NCBI GenBank assembly: GCA_018524725.1
Contig: JAEUWP010000333.1
Location: 1-64,000, forward strand
Reading direction: 5' to 3'
Source: Podaxis mareebaensis
Taxonomy: Eukaryota; Basidiomycota; Agaricomycetes; Agaricales; Agaricaceae
Length of the DNA stretch: 64,000 nt
Within the stretch, counting starts at the first letter, position 1. Each line of letters starts with the position of its first letter. This document shows, piece after piece, positions 12,311 through 23,004 of the stretch. Position numbers and translations under genes: made by a program. Under the pieces are notes generated by a model. It ran no database searches and was not told the origin of the DNA. It saw only the letters and a list, made by a program, of their open reading frames with translations.

Positions 12311-14649
12311 ATGACGCGCCTCTTGTCTTTTTGTATCCTTCCCGTTCTCTTCCTCTTCGGCCGCTGTGCAATGTATGAGCAACTCACTGATTTGGATCGG
12401 GACCGCTTTGATTTTGTGATCATCGGAGGTAACTGAATTTAATTCACTAAAAACGAGTAACGGTACGAATTTGCATTAGGAGGGACAGCTGGAGCAGTAC
12501 TCGCAAGTCGATTGTCCGAGATTCGGTCGTTCCAAGTCTTGGTAGTTGAAGCGGGCCCTAGGTTCGCCCGCTGAGGTTATGTCTGACGATCACTCACCCA
12601 CCTATGTCCTCTCAGCAATCGGAACGTCCTTAACTCACAGGTCCCTTTCTTCTGGTCAAGACTACAGAATTCTCCGTACGACTGGAACTTCACTACCACT
12701 CCTCAAGTAGGGTTGAATGGGAGATCATTGGCGTACCCTCGTGGACATATCCTTGGTGGTAGCAGTTCCATCAGTAAGCCACAGCCGATCCTGCAAATGC
12801 AGAACGCTTATGGCTGTTGTTTCATCCTTATAGATGTAATGTTCTATACCCGTGGTGCCGCAGATGACTACGACCGCTGGGCTAAGTTAACAGGGGATCC
12901 AGGCTGGTCGTGGGACGCAATGTTGCCATACTTCAAGAAGGTAGAGCCGGAATTTCCCTCCCCACAGAACTAATGCACGGCTCACAGTCATATCTACATA
13001 ATAGCACGAGAGGTGGATCTCACCTGCAGAGCCTCGTAATACCACAGGGCAATTTGACCCATTTGTGCATGGTTTTAACGGAAGAACCTTTGTCAGTCTG
13101 CCTGGACATCTTCAGGCTGTTGATGCCAGAGTTATAGCTGCTGCACATGAATTAGGCAGTGAATTTGAATTCAACGTTGATATGAACTCGGGACAACCCC
13201 TAGGCACCGGTAAGCGTCACCTTTGCGTCGCAGAACGATTCATCTCTTGAGCTATCGCAACCGCCCAGTATGGTTCCAGGGAACGATTGGTCACGGAGAG
13301 AGGAGTAGTTCTGCAACATCCTATCTCACTGATGACGTTGTCAGCCGCCCAAATCTTCATGTTCTACTAAACACACGGACGACCCGCATCACACCGTCAA
13401 AGACTTCTGAGTCTAAGCTGGCCTTTGGAGGAGTCGAAGTGTTTGGGAATGGTGCGTTAACCCTATGCCGAGCCGTGACCGCGGTCTAACTTTAGCCCAA
13501 TACATAGGCCACTCGCGCGTGATTCAAGCTAAGAAAGAAGTAATACTATCTGCAGGCGCAGTGGGGTCTCCCGTTATTCTCCTACACTCTGGGATTGGGG
13601 ACGAGCAGGAATTGAAGTCCCTTGGAATCAAGCCTCTTGTGAACCTCCCGAGTGTCGGTAAGAACCTGACGGATCACCCGCTGTTCGGTATTGGCTTCCG
13701 GGCGAATACGACTGATACTGTTGACAAGTATGTCGCATATATTGTGTATATGTGTTCAATGTTTCCTGATACTAACATCACCCGCGTTGTCAGTATCACC
13801 AAGAACGCAACACTCTTTGCGGAGGTTTTTGACCAGTGGAGACGAGAAAGAAAAGGACCGATGACAAACAGTGTTTCGAATAACATCATGTGGCTGAGGC
13901 TCTCCGGGGACTCTCCTGTTTTCAAGTCGCATTCCGATCCAAGCGCAGGCCCTGGAGCTCCTCATTGGGAGCTGGCGATGAGTGTACGTCCACAAATATG
14001 CAGCGAAGAAAAATTAGTAGCGCTAAAATAGCCCACTGCAGAACGGAGGATCCCAGGAAGAATCTCTTGTCGGCACAGGAATTGCTGTTGTCAGCCCGGC
14101 TTCTCGTGTGTCTTTTTCACTCCCTATATCCCGGAAATGGCGCTTACCAACAACCAGGAGGAAGGCTTACAATCACCTCGTCTGATCCATTTGACCCGCC
14201 ACTTATCGACCCTGGCATTCTTACTGCTCCAATCGATATGATCTTTGCCCGCGAGGCAATCCGAAGCTCCAGGCGTTTCTTCGCAGCACATGCGTGGGAT
14301 GGATACGTCCTGGAAGAATCCCCAGCAACAATCAACGCCACAACGGACGACGAGATCGATGCAGTTATAAGACGGAGCGCTGGGACAGCCTGGCATCCTG
14401 TTAGTACGACAGCAATGTCGGCCAAGGGGGCCATGCACGGGGTTGTTGACCCTGATTTGAAAGTGAAAAATGTTGAGGGGTTGAGAATCGTCGATGCGTC
14501 CGTAATGGTAAGTCCCAAGCTTGTTCATGGGCGCGTATCTGATATACGGTTATGTGAAGCCGTTCATTATTGCTGGTCACACGCAGACACCAGTGTATGT
14601 GATTGCAGAGAGGGCTTCGGACTTGATCAAGCGCGACTGGATAAAGTGA
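12311..14649 (+). CDS. Secreted GMC oxidoreductase 1 (aryl-alcohol-oxidase-like)
   Basis: Eleven exons (12311-12428, 12480-12561, 12616-12773, 12834-12940, 13005-13209, 13269-13451, 13508-13727, 13794-13983, 14042-14105, 14158-14507, 14560-14649), 588 aa. A signal-peptide-like N-terminus ([17 protein letters not shown]) is followed by the FAD-binding [15 protein letters not shown] at about 39. Next come the GMC signatures [12 protein letters not shown] and [17 protein letters not shown], and the catalytic pair: WHPV (His about 522) and AGHTQTPVY (His about 566), equivalent to the two active-site histidines of aryl-alcohol oxidase. Likely extracellular and FAD-dependent, oxidising an alcohol with release of H2O2; the exact substrate is not readable. 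Exon 11 uses a GAAG acceptor. Every exon but exons 1, 9 and 10 has exactly the same length as in GMC 2. Confidence 0.88.
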
Positions 14650-15525
14650 GACCCACGTCCTGGGGAAGGATAAAGGAACGGAACATCAGTACTTAGGTAC
14701 ATACATACCGTAATTACAGTGTATATGCAGCCTCGAATTCAGCTTCAAATTCAGTTCTCACTGAAAAGTCGCACAGAATGGGTTGCAATCCTGGACCCCG
14801 TCCTTCCGAGCCTTCAGCCTAAGCTTAGCTCGTCCTTTGGCGAACGACCATCTCTTTATCTTCACCGCAAATGCCTGTTCTCAACAGTTTACATACATAA
14901 TATTATCGTGGCGTCAGATAAATCTAACGGGATCTGACACTACATTTGGCATCACAATATTCGGCTCAGCGAGAACCATCATCAGTTGGGTTCGAGCTTG
15001 CAGGTACTGGTAGACGTGTTACAACAATCCTGGTTGCCCAGATAACTACAAATATGTTGCAAATTATACAGTTTCTGATACAGAATGTTCATCCATGTGT
15101 TGGGTTGTATTACAGGAGCTGATAAACATACAACGGGCGGAAGACCCTACAAAATATTGGTACACATTCCGGATGGCTTCTATCGGAAAATTTCCTGTAG
15201 CCCTGGCCATTCACACTTGCGTCGTTACCTCTAGTGAGTCATTCTCATCACGGGCGACTTTGCACTACCGTGTCACAATCATTCTATTGATATGCATCAT
15301 CTATTCTCGGTATTTCATTATACCATTTTGAGTGGAGCTACTACTTGTACAGCAACTACTACAGCACTTAAGTACGTTCACAGCCCTCAACTGAACAACA
15401 TCCCCTCTCGTATAAAAGGGCTACTCTGATTTTCCCAGCCGCCAGAGTTCCCTCCTTCATCTCCCTAACCTCTGTCTCTCAAGCCTCGATCCATTCTTCT
15501 CCTTGCCCCTTCTCGTTGCTTCATG
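14650..15525. other. Intergenic, promoter of Cys-rich gene A at its end
   Basis: No gene recognised in 14650-15400. The last 115 bases hold the TATA-containing promoter and pyrimidine-rich leader of the small Cys-rich gene A. Confidence 0.4.
15411..15440 (+). promoter_or_regulatory. Core promoter of Cys-rich gene A
   Basis: TATAAAAGGGCTACT followed by a TTTCCCAGCC block, about 112 bases before the start codon. Closely related sequence at similar distance precedes genes B and C: TGTAAAGGGAGTACT with CCTTCCCGACC, and TATAAAGAGGCTACT with CCTTCCCAGCC. That conservation outside coding sequence supports a functional core promoter. Confidence 0.65.
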
Positions 15526-16219
15526 ATGTGCCACTTGAGGCGGTGAGTAGTCCGAAGGCGAAGCGTTAGCCCAGTTTGATAAGGTCCTGATACCTACTTG
15601 TTAGAGTTTGCAGCGTCTATTACTGCGGCCATGGCAAGACATTGGTGGGATCTCTACCATGATGCCTTATTTGACATGATAGATTGAGTGACCAAACGCT
15701 TCGTTAGCCCGATGAATTGGTGCGTCCTAGAGAAACGCTGCATGGCGATAACGTCCACCTGAACTTCTCCTTCAACCAGATCCAGTGCGAGAGTAGGTTC
15801 TGCAAGTTAAGCTCCCGCCACCCGTCAAAGTGCCCCAATTGTAAAGAAACCTGCTGGCAATAGTGAGTGATTGTTTGAGGCTATGATAAGATCCCCTAGA
15901 CTGTTTCTGCTGTTACTGTGACCATGACGTTTTCCTTGCTCATCTGCATGTGAATACCACGTCAAATCGTCAAATCGACCTCCTTATTCTTACAATGCAA
16001 TCGCGCACATTCATTGCAACCTCGCAATTGAACTTGTTCCCCTAACTTTCACACCCTGCCGTTCAACGAACATTATTCCTGCAGTCGTCAATATCCTGAA
16101 TCATTCAGTAGGCAATGGTTCCCTGAACGGATACCCTTGGCTCTGAACTAATCTCATTGGTGACAGGCCTTCGCATTGACGCAATTTGCCCTTCTTGCGA
16201 AACCTTTGCCAACGACTAA
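15526..16219 (+). CDS. Small Cys-rich protein A (unrecognised family)
   Basis: Six exons: 15526-15542, 15605-15644, 15708-15719, 15780-15862, 16085-16107 and 16167-16219; 75 aa. No exon exceeds 83 nt, so it is invisible to ORF scanning; it was found by comparing three copies in the window. Order of motifs: MCHLRR, CxVYYCGH, LPDEL, CESRFC, SRHPxxC, CxETCWQY, and a final CPSC. The spaced Cys/His residues (ten Cys in this copy) suggest a small zinc-binding fold; there is no signal peptide or membrane segment, so it is probably intracellular. An extra ATG three bases upstream would add one Met; the second ATG matches the 17-nt first exon of B and C. Intron 4 (222 nt) is several times longer than the rest. 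I recall similar short Cys-rich hypothetical proteins in Agaricomycetes but know no function. Confidence 0.75.
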
Positions 16220-17630
16220 GTTGAATTTGTTGGGATGGCAAACGTGTGTTGAGGTGCCCGAATGGTTAGCTCGCTTGGACCCACACAATGTAGGATAACC
16301 TGGCGCTGGACTTTTTTCATGCGAATCATATCTTATTATCCCCTTGTCTTGCTCTGCGGTGACAGTCCTTTTCCCCAGCATATAGACCTAATATATATGT
16401 ACTGTACTTCGGTTCTCGCCCGTATCTAGCGGGACAGAATATCATCTTTGTTTGTATTCTTTCAAAATCATGCTGGAATACTGTTTTCACGATGTAGACG
16501 GCACTGCATGATAGACAGTCGTCGAAGCTAGTCTCATTCGTACCCTCAGACTTTGTTCCTTGACTTGCTTTGTCTCGATTGACGGGCCCGTGCGTCTGTA
16601 ATGGATCTTATTGAGTCGCTGTTTGGATGGCTCCTATATGTATATCTTTTAGTTATGTCCTTGATGCATTGGTTGTTGCATACACTTCATATCCCCCCCG
16701 GAAGTCCATAGTTTGCAGTCAGCCATTGTGATTTGTTCTGAAGTGATTTATTGAGCAGCAGCTAACCGCGTCGCGGGTGCTCCGTCCTGCAACCTTTGAT
16801 TGAGGCTGGTATAGATCGGTGCAGCCACCTCGATTGCGTCCTTGATTCAAGATTTTCGCTAGCAAGGTCCGAATTCACTGTCATTTAGGCTCCGCTCAGA
16901 GAGACAAGTGCAACGATAGCGGTAGAATTTGGCGTTGTCTCGTCCGCCTACAGAGATATTTCCACAATTTTCAGTCAGGAACCTGCCTCTTATTTGTCAC
17001 TAACTTCCAGAAGCACTCGGGCCCAGTGCCACAGTAATACGTGCACGTACTCCACCAGTGTTCGTTTATCTCATTTAGAGTTGCGTAAGATTGGCTAGTC
17101 ATGGCTGGAACCCGTTACTTCCCAATCATCCTGTTGCCACACATGTCAAAACCAGCCGACGGCGTATGTTCCACAATATTTCGGGATCAAAAGCTTTCAA
17201 GTCCAATTCAGAGGCCATATAGCACACATAGCCAGTCTCCAAGCACAGGAATGCAATGAACGGGTTTCATAGAAGGCTAACGTGCCTATCCGAGTAGATA
17301 TCCAATTTATAGTCTCACCATCAGCTGAGTTCGAAATCCATGATTACAGGTAGGTCCTGGGAAGCTTGCTACAACACTCAAGACCACCTATCTCAGTGTA
17401 TGGGCTCGCCGCCTCTACAACCACAGTTACTACCAATTCGGCTTCGCCGCTATTACTAGGGCGGCAACTAGTACAACACTGACAAGAAGTACATTTTCAG
17501 ATCTTCACTGAACACTCCTTACGCTCGTGTAAAGGGAGTACTGCAACCTTCCCGACCATCGGCATTCACTCCTTCACCTTCTCATTCACTTCAGCTACTC
17601 CTCTCCATACCACTTCCTGTTGCATTTATA
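16220..17630. other. Intergenic between Cys-rich genes A and B
   Basis: 1.4 kb without a recognised gene. The end contains the promoter of gene B. No intact or broken extra copy of the family was seen. Confidence 0.4.
17526..17556 (+). promoter_or_regulatory. Core promoter of Cys-rich gene B
   Basis: TGTAAAGGGAGTACTGCAAC followed by CTTCCCGACC, about 105 bases before the ATG. It aligns with the promoters of genes A and C; the TATA box is weakened to TGTAAA. Confidence 0.6.
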
Positions 17631-18361
17631 ATGTGCCACTTTAGACAGTAAGTGATTCAGAGATGAGACGCCAACTGGTTTGAGAAGTTCCCAATGCCCG
17701 CTTGGCAGGGTTTCAGCCCTCTACCGTTGTGATCATATAGTGAATTTGGTATGTTATATCCTTACCACAGCTTATTCACCACAATAAATTAAACAATTGA
17801 ATGCTTGTTAGCCTGATGATTTGGTGAGTTTCCTTAGGTGTTACGACCACGACAGCGGCGCTTACCTATCCCTTCTTCAACCAGATCATGTGCAACAACA
17901 CAAACTGCAGGTTCAGCCCTAACCACCCGCCCAACTGCACCAACTGTAACCAAACTTGCTGGCAATAGTGAGTGATCGTCTCAAGGTTATCTACTCTATC
18001 CCTGTTCTAACCATGATCGTGACATATTCCCTCGGGTTCCCTGCATATCTACTTGTCCATTTCATATGAAATCGACCTCCTTCTCTTTGCAACGCTTTTT
18101 CATATTCCGATTCATGCCCGTGCGATTTCACGCTCGAACCTCTTCCCTCGGCTTTTTCACCCTCCCGCTCAACGGACATCCTCGCAGCCGTTCATCCCCT
18201 GAGGTTTCGAGTAGGTATTGTATTGGCTCCCTGTACAGGTATTCCTAGATTCTGAACCAATTCGCTTTTATAATGAAATAGGCCTTTACTTGGACGCCCT
18301 TTGCCCTACCTGCGACGCGAGGACCGATGTGAACCCATCTCACCACGGTCATCACCGTTGA
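17631..18361 (+). CDS. Small Cys-rich protein B (unrecognised family)
   Basis: Six exons: 17631-17647, 17709-17748, 17812-17823, 17885-17967, 18188-18210 and 18282-18361; 84 aa. The first five exons have the same lengths (17, 40, 12, 83, 23 nt) as in genes A and C. Conserved positions are MCHFRQ, YRCDH, LPDDL, CNNTNC, NHPPNC, CxQTCWQY and CPTC. Exon 3 is a 12-nt microexon coding only Pro-Asp-Asp-Leu. The C-terminal tail is His-rich (HHGHHR). The second Cys of gene A (before VYY) is Ser here, so it is not essential. Intron 4 is 220 nt and shares an element with A and C. Probable small intracellular metal-binding protein; the function is unknown. Confidence 0.75.
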
Positions 18362-19555
18362 ATTCTATTGCAGTACCGTTTACACATCCCAAAGGATGCT
18401 ATGTGTTAGATCACTGGAGTTTTATCCATACCCCTTTTCGACTTCTTTGACTTGTTTTGTCCCAACCTGTGCAGTGCATCTGTGCCAAATTCCCGTTAAT
18501 TATCGGTTCAGTGCCTTAGTTGGCTTCCATATGCTCTGGTTCCGTCCTTGAAGTATGTGTACTTTATCATGACACTCTCTTGCGGGCGCACTGTTTGCGA
18601 TCCAACGCAGTAATTTATTCGCGGAACTATAATGGTTAGCCGCGTCTGTATATGCTTCGTCTAGGAACGGTTCGGCATTATTTAGAGTTGGTACAAATGA
18701 ATGCAATCGCCTGTCACTTTTATCTGAGTAGATAACAACCTATAGCTCTCAAGTTACTGCCTCGGCTCGACCTCATGCCAATTGCATCAGTTAACACCAA
18801 TTTCTCTAACGTAGACGATATTTGGTCTTCCTGGAACATAGGCAGGGGGTTTGACATTCCATCGAAGTAGACATTCGGAATGGGTCTGTCACTGGAAAAC
18901 AATCAACGCCGTAACGGACGACGAAATCGATGTATATGTAAGGCAGAATGCCAAGTCCGCTTATCATTCTGTGTGAGGGAGTATGAGGAATACCTTTATC
19001 TGAAGATAAAAGGTGTCGAGGAGTTGAGAGTCGTCGGCGCATCTGTTATGGCAGTTTACAGACCCTGAGGTTGTAGGGGCATATCTGGTAAATGATTTAT
19101 GAGACCCATCCATGCATAATTATTGGGAATGTGCAAAAAGTCAGACTGGCAGTGACCACCGCGGAGAGGACTGAATTGGATCAAGTAGGGTTGAGCGCTG
19201 AAGAAGGGCACGTAGATGTTTACCTTGCGGTGCCCAATTACAGGGGTCCATCACCCCGTGATGGCCGCCATACACGAAATCCCAACTTGATCTTTCCGAG
19301 CTTTGCCCAGGTTTTGCCATATGTTCTCTCCAGTTTCCTTATCCTGTCTTCTCTCAATGCCTCGGCCTCCTTATTTGCGTCTTTGATTCGTTCTTGGATG
19401 ATCCCGGCGAATCAACCCCTTCGAAACGAGGAACTTGTTCTCAGCGGGTGTGGCCCTTATGGAATGACCTCTTCTCTTTGACGCGTTCTTTCGGACACTG
19501 TTAGAGATATAAAGAGACTGACATGGCGCGAGGACTCTTGCTGGAGTGAAGCAAC
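18362..19555. other. Intergenic with GMC relic
   Basis: Contains the decayed GMC gene end at 18885-19195 (listed separately). A TATAAAG motif at about 19508-19514, some 45 bases before the next ATG, is the likely TATA box of GMC 2. Nothing else recognised. Confidence 0.45.
18885..19195 (+). pseudogene. Relic of a third GMC oxidoreductase (3' end)
   Basis: The sequence from 18897 parallels the C-terminal exon of GMC 1 ([17 protein letters not shown]): TINA then TDDEID then VRQNAK. It continues to a counterpart of [12 protein letters not shown] at about 19015-19050 (VEELRVVGASVM) and of the last exon (IIAGH... then AERASDLI) at 19115-19195. The reading frame is broken by stops, the catalytic WHPV is reduced to YHSV followed by TGA, and the second His region is lost. 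No upstream exons are recognisable. It is therefore a dead third copy lying between the two working GMC genes. Confidence 0.7.
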
Positions 19556-21982
19556 ATGAGACTTAGCGTGTCTTTTATTTCGTTGGCGCTCCTCTCCGTC
19601 ACAACGCCTGGGTTTGGGAAGGTTTATGAGCAGCTGGGAGATCTCAAGCAGGAGGTGTTTGATTTTGTAGTTGTCGGGGGTACGTCACTGCTCATTATCC
19701 TGGTACTGTACACAGCTGAGATGGTGATGGGGTATCGATCGTAGGAGGAAACGCTGGCGCTGTCGTCGCGAGTCGACTTTCCGAGATAGAGGACTTTGAC
19801 GTTCTCCTCGTTGAAGCGGGTCCAAGGTACGCCGCGATCGCCATTGTCGTCCAGACCGCTCACTTACGAGGTCCCCAGCCATGAAGGTGTCCTAAATGCC
19901 CAAGTCCCATTTCTCTGGCCTGCACTTCAAAACTCTCAGTACGACTGGAACTTTACGTCTACGCCCCAAGTCGCGCTGAATAATCGTGTCCTTGCCTATT
20001 CGCGGGGACACATTCTGGGTGGAAGTAGCTCCATTAGTGAGTTCTTCAGCATTTCATTCATTACTTCTATGCTGCGAAGGAGACGACGTTGACGAGGTGT
20101 CGCGCAGACATTATGTTTTACACTCGTGGAGCAGCGGATGACTATAACCGGTGGGCTGCTGTCACAGCCGACGATGGATGGTCTTGGAACAAGCTCTTGC
20201 CGTACTTCGAGAAGGTATGGACCTCATTTCACCGTAAGCCTAGGCCTAGTGATCGACGCTTCCGGCGCTTAGCACGAAAAATGGACACCTCCCACCGAAC
20301 CGCGTAATATCTCAGGCGAATACGATCCTTCTGTTCACGGATACAACGGGAAGACTCTCATCAGCTTGCCTAACCAACTCCAATCCATAGGTCCTCGTTT
20401 CGCGGGTGCTATCGAGGAGCTCGGCGGTGAATTTAGATTTAACTCGGATATGAACTCTGGATATCCACTTGGTTCTGGTACGTTCGCCGTCAAGTTTTTT
20501 GTTGTTATTGAGAGATGGTCGTTGATGGTGGGTTTGTGGGTTTATGAATAGGGTGGTTCCAAGGGACGATTGGGGGTGGTGAACGGAGTAGCTCTGCGAC
20601 GGCGTATTTGAGCCCGGACGTACTCCAGAGGTCGAATCTCCATGTTCTCCTCAACACTCGTACGACTCGTGTATCGCCAAAATCAAAATCGGAGAAACTC
20701 AAGTTTGGGAATGTTGAGTTGTATGGTGGTGGAGGTGAGCTTTCGTTGTTGTGCTCACTTTTATTGGTTTCTGACAGGCGCATTTAATCGACTTTGCTTA
20801 AGTAGGAAAATCACGCACAGTGTCTGCGAAGAAGGAAGTCATCTTGTCGGCTGGAGCGATAGGTTCACCGCATATCTTGCTGCACTCTGGAATCGGTGAT
20901 GTGCAGGAGCTAAAGAAGATTGGCATTACACCTGTGCATCACCTTCCGGGTGTCGGAAAGAACTTGCATGATCATGCGCTCTTTGGGTTGAGATTTAATG
21001 CGAATACGACTCAGACTTTGGATACGTGTGTCTATGACTGCATCCATCCATACCAGTACCGCCGTTGACTGATTGGTGTTCGTGTTCTAGTATTGCTAAT
21101 GACCCTGTGCTATTCAACCAGGCTCTGGAGCAATGGCAACAGAATCGCACAGGCCCGATGGCGAATGGTGCTTCGAACCATGTTATGTGGCTCCGCGTTC
21201 CTGAAACTTCGCTTGTGTGGAAGGAACATGTCGATCCTAGTGCTGGACCTAATACCCCTCACTATGAGCTCGTGCTTGGTGTACGTTTTGAAAAATCTGT
21301 ATATCGTGTTGACTTTTTCTAATATTGTTAATTTAGGATGGAGGAACCCCTGTCCCTGGCCAACCTGGTCAATTCCTCATCAGTACTGGAATCGCAGTTT
21401 CCAGTATCGCATCTCGTAAGTTCGCTCACCCAAATCCCCAACAAGATCTGACCCACGCATCAACCCATGTACAGGCGGATCCCTAACCCTCGGATCCCCA
21501 AACCCACTCGACGCACCACTCATCGACCCAGGCATCTTCACAGCCGCGATAGACCGCATATTCGCACGTGAAGCAGTCCGGAGTTCCCGAAAATTCTTCG
21601 CTGCTCAAGCTTGGAAAGGTTACGTCCTCGACGAGCTACCCGAATCCGCTAACGCAGTGACTGATGAAGAGTTGGATGAGTTTTTGAGGAATAGTGTGAT
21701 TAGTTCGTGGCATCCTGTTGGGACTGCTGCGATGTCAAGGAGGGAGGAGAGGGGTGAGAAAGGAGGGGTTGTGGATCCGGATTTGAAGGTGAAGGGTGTA
21801 CGCGGTTTGAGGGTTGTTGATGCTTCGATTATGGTGAGTTGGTTTTTTTTGGTGATTGGTGGGTTTGTTTACTAACAGCGTTGGGTGCTTAGCCGTATAT
21901 TATTGCTGGGCATACGCAGGCGCCGGTGTATGCTATTGCGGAGAGGGCTGCGGATTTGATTAAGCGAGATTGGGTACATTGA
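19556..21982 (+). CDS. Secreted GMC oxidoreductase 2 (aryl-alcohol-oxidase-like)
   Basis: Eleven exons (19556-19679, 19745-19826, 19879-20036, 20108-20214, 20273-20477, 20552-20734, 20806-21025, 21091-21280, 21337-21415, 21475-21833, 21893-21982), 598 aa. Signal peptide MRLSVSFISLALLSVTTPGFG; FAD motif GGGNAGAVVASRLSE; signatures [12 protein letters not shown] and [17 protein letters not shown]; catalytic His in WHPVGTAAMS (about 530) and AGHTQAPVY (about 576). The family oxidises primary alcohols with O2 and yields H2O2 outside the cell; this supports peroxidases or Fenton chemistry in plant-cell-wall decay. The gene differs from GMC 1 mainly in exon 10, which has a charged insert (RREERGEKGG) before the VVDPDLKVK segment. 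Codon use shifts within the gene from C-ending to G/T-ending, as seen in other genes here. Confidence 0.88.
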
Positions 21983-23004
21983 GTTAGAGCGGTGGTGGTA
22001 TCCGGGAAACTTCTCCCCGGATGTTAGTAGACCTTTCTCATCTTGATTCACCCAAAGATACAGCTCGTGCCATGTTCCATCGGAAAGGCGTGAAGCATTG
22101 TAAGTGTGAATGTTCAGACCCAGAGGAAACGTAAGGAGTGACGGAGAATTCAAGGGTCGACTGTACCCCGTCGTCCGAACAAAATGCAACGGCGCTGGTT
22201 ACGGCTTGCAGTCGCCAACCGACTCATTAGAACAACGATCGAGACAACAAACGATACAATCCCCTCGCCTTTTACTAGGGGATTCCGTGGTGTCTCGATG
22301 CTTAACGTTGCTTCGCAATCTTTGGGGAAATGTCTCCTTTGGAGATGCCGTCTCTTTTTATTTTAGGTCAGAATTGACGGCTCAAATGAGGTCCGAGCGA
22401 GTTTCACATGATGATGGCTAGTCCATATGATTGTACAAGTTTAAGAGAAGGTTGCATGATGAAGGGTATACGGCAGCCGCCCATCAATGGGCGGCGCGTG
22501 CCAGGTGAGTTCATAAGTGATAGGTTGATGGCAGAGAGCAGGAATACAATTCAAGTCCGTGTGGTGGTTCACATGACTGTATCATGGCAGAACAACATAC
22601 CCTGTGGCCGACAAGATGTATTTGCTGAATGTTAGGAGACAGTCTGACAGCGTAGGGATCAGTACCTTGGACAGGGGTGTGATGATGACGTCACCGGTCT
22701 CGGAGCATTTTGTAGCCGGGCAACATAGACGCTTGTTACGCTGCTTTCATACTCGTTAGATATCCTCTCAGCCACCTCCCCCGCGATTCGTATGGGGGAA
22801 TCAAGAGCCTTGGCGTCATATCGAAGGTGATAGAGGGGTGGAAGAGGGGTGGTCCAAACACGCACCAGGCCAAGAACGCAGAGGCGCAAATCCACGAATC
22901 CACAACACCACCCACATCACTACGATGACGCTACGTTCAATATAAAACAGGCCCCCTTACGCCCTATTTCTAACAAATCCCCTTCTCTATCATCACCCAC
23001 AACC
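21983..23004. other. Intergenic, no gene recognised
   Basis: 3' flank of GMC 2 and promoter of the acyl-CoA synthetase. A TATAAAA at 22941-22947 lies about 60 bases before the ATG at 23005 and downstream of the in-frame ATG at 22849, favouring 23005 as the true start. Short frames at 22110-22421 show no family features. Confidence 0.45.

Noticed and set aside
22849..23004. N-terminal 52-codon extension of the acyl-CoA ligase frame
   Set aside because: A TATA box lies at 22941 inside it, and the extra residues look like translated promoter and leader; ATG 23005 is preferred.
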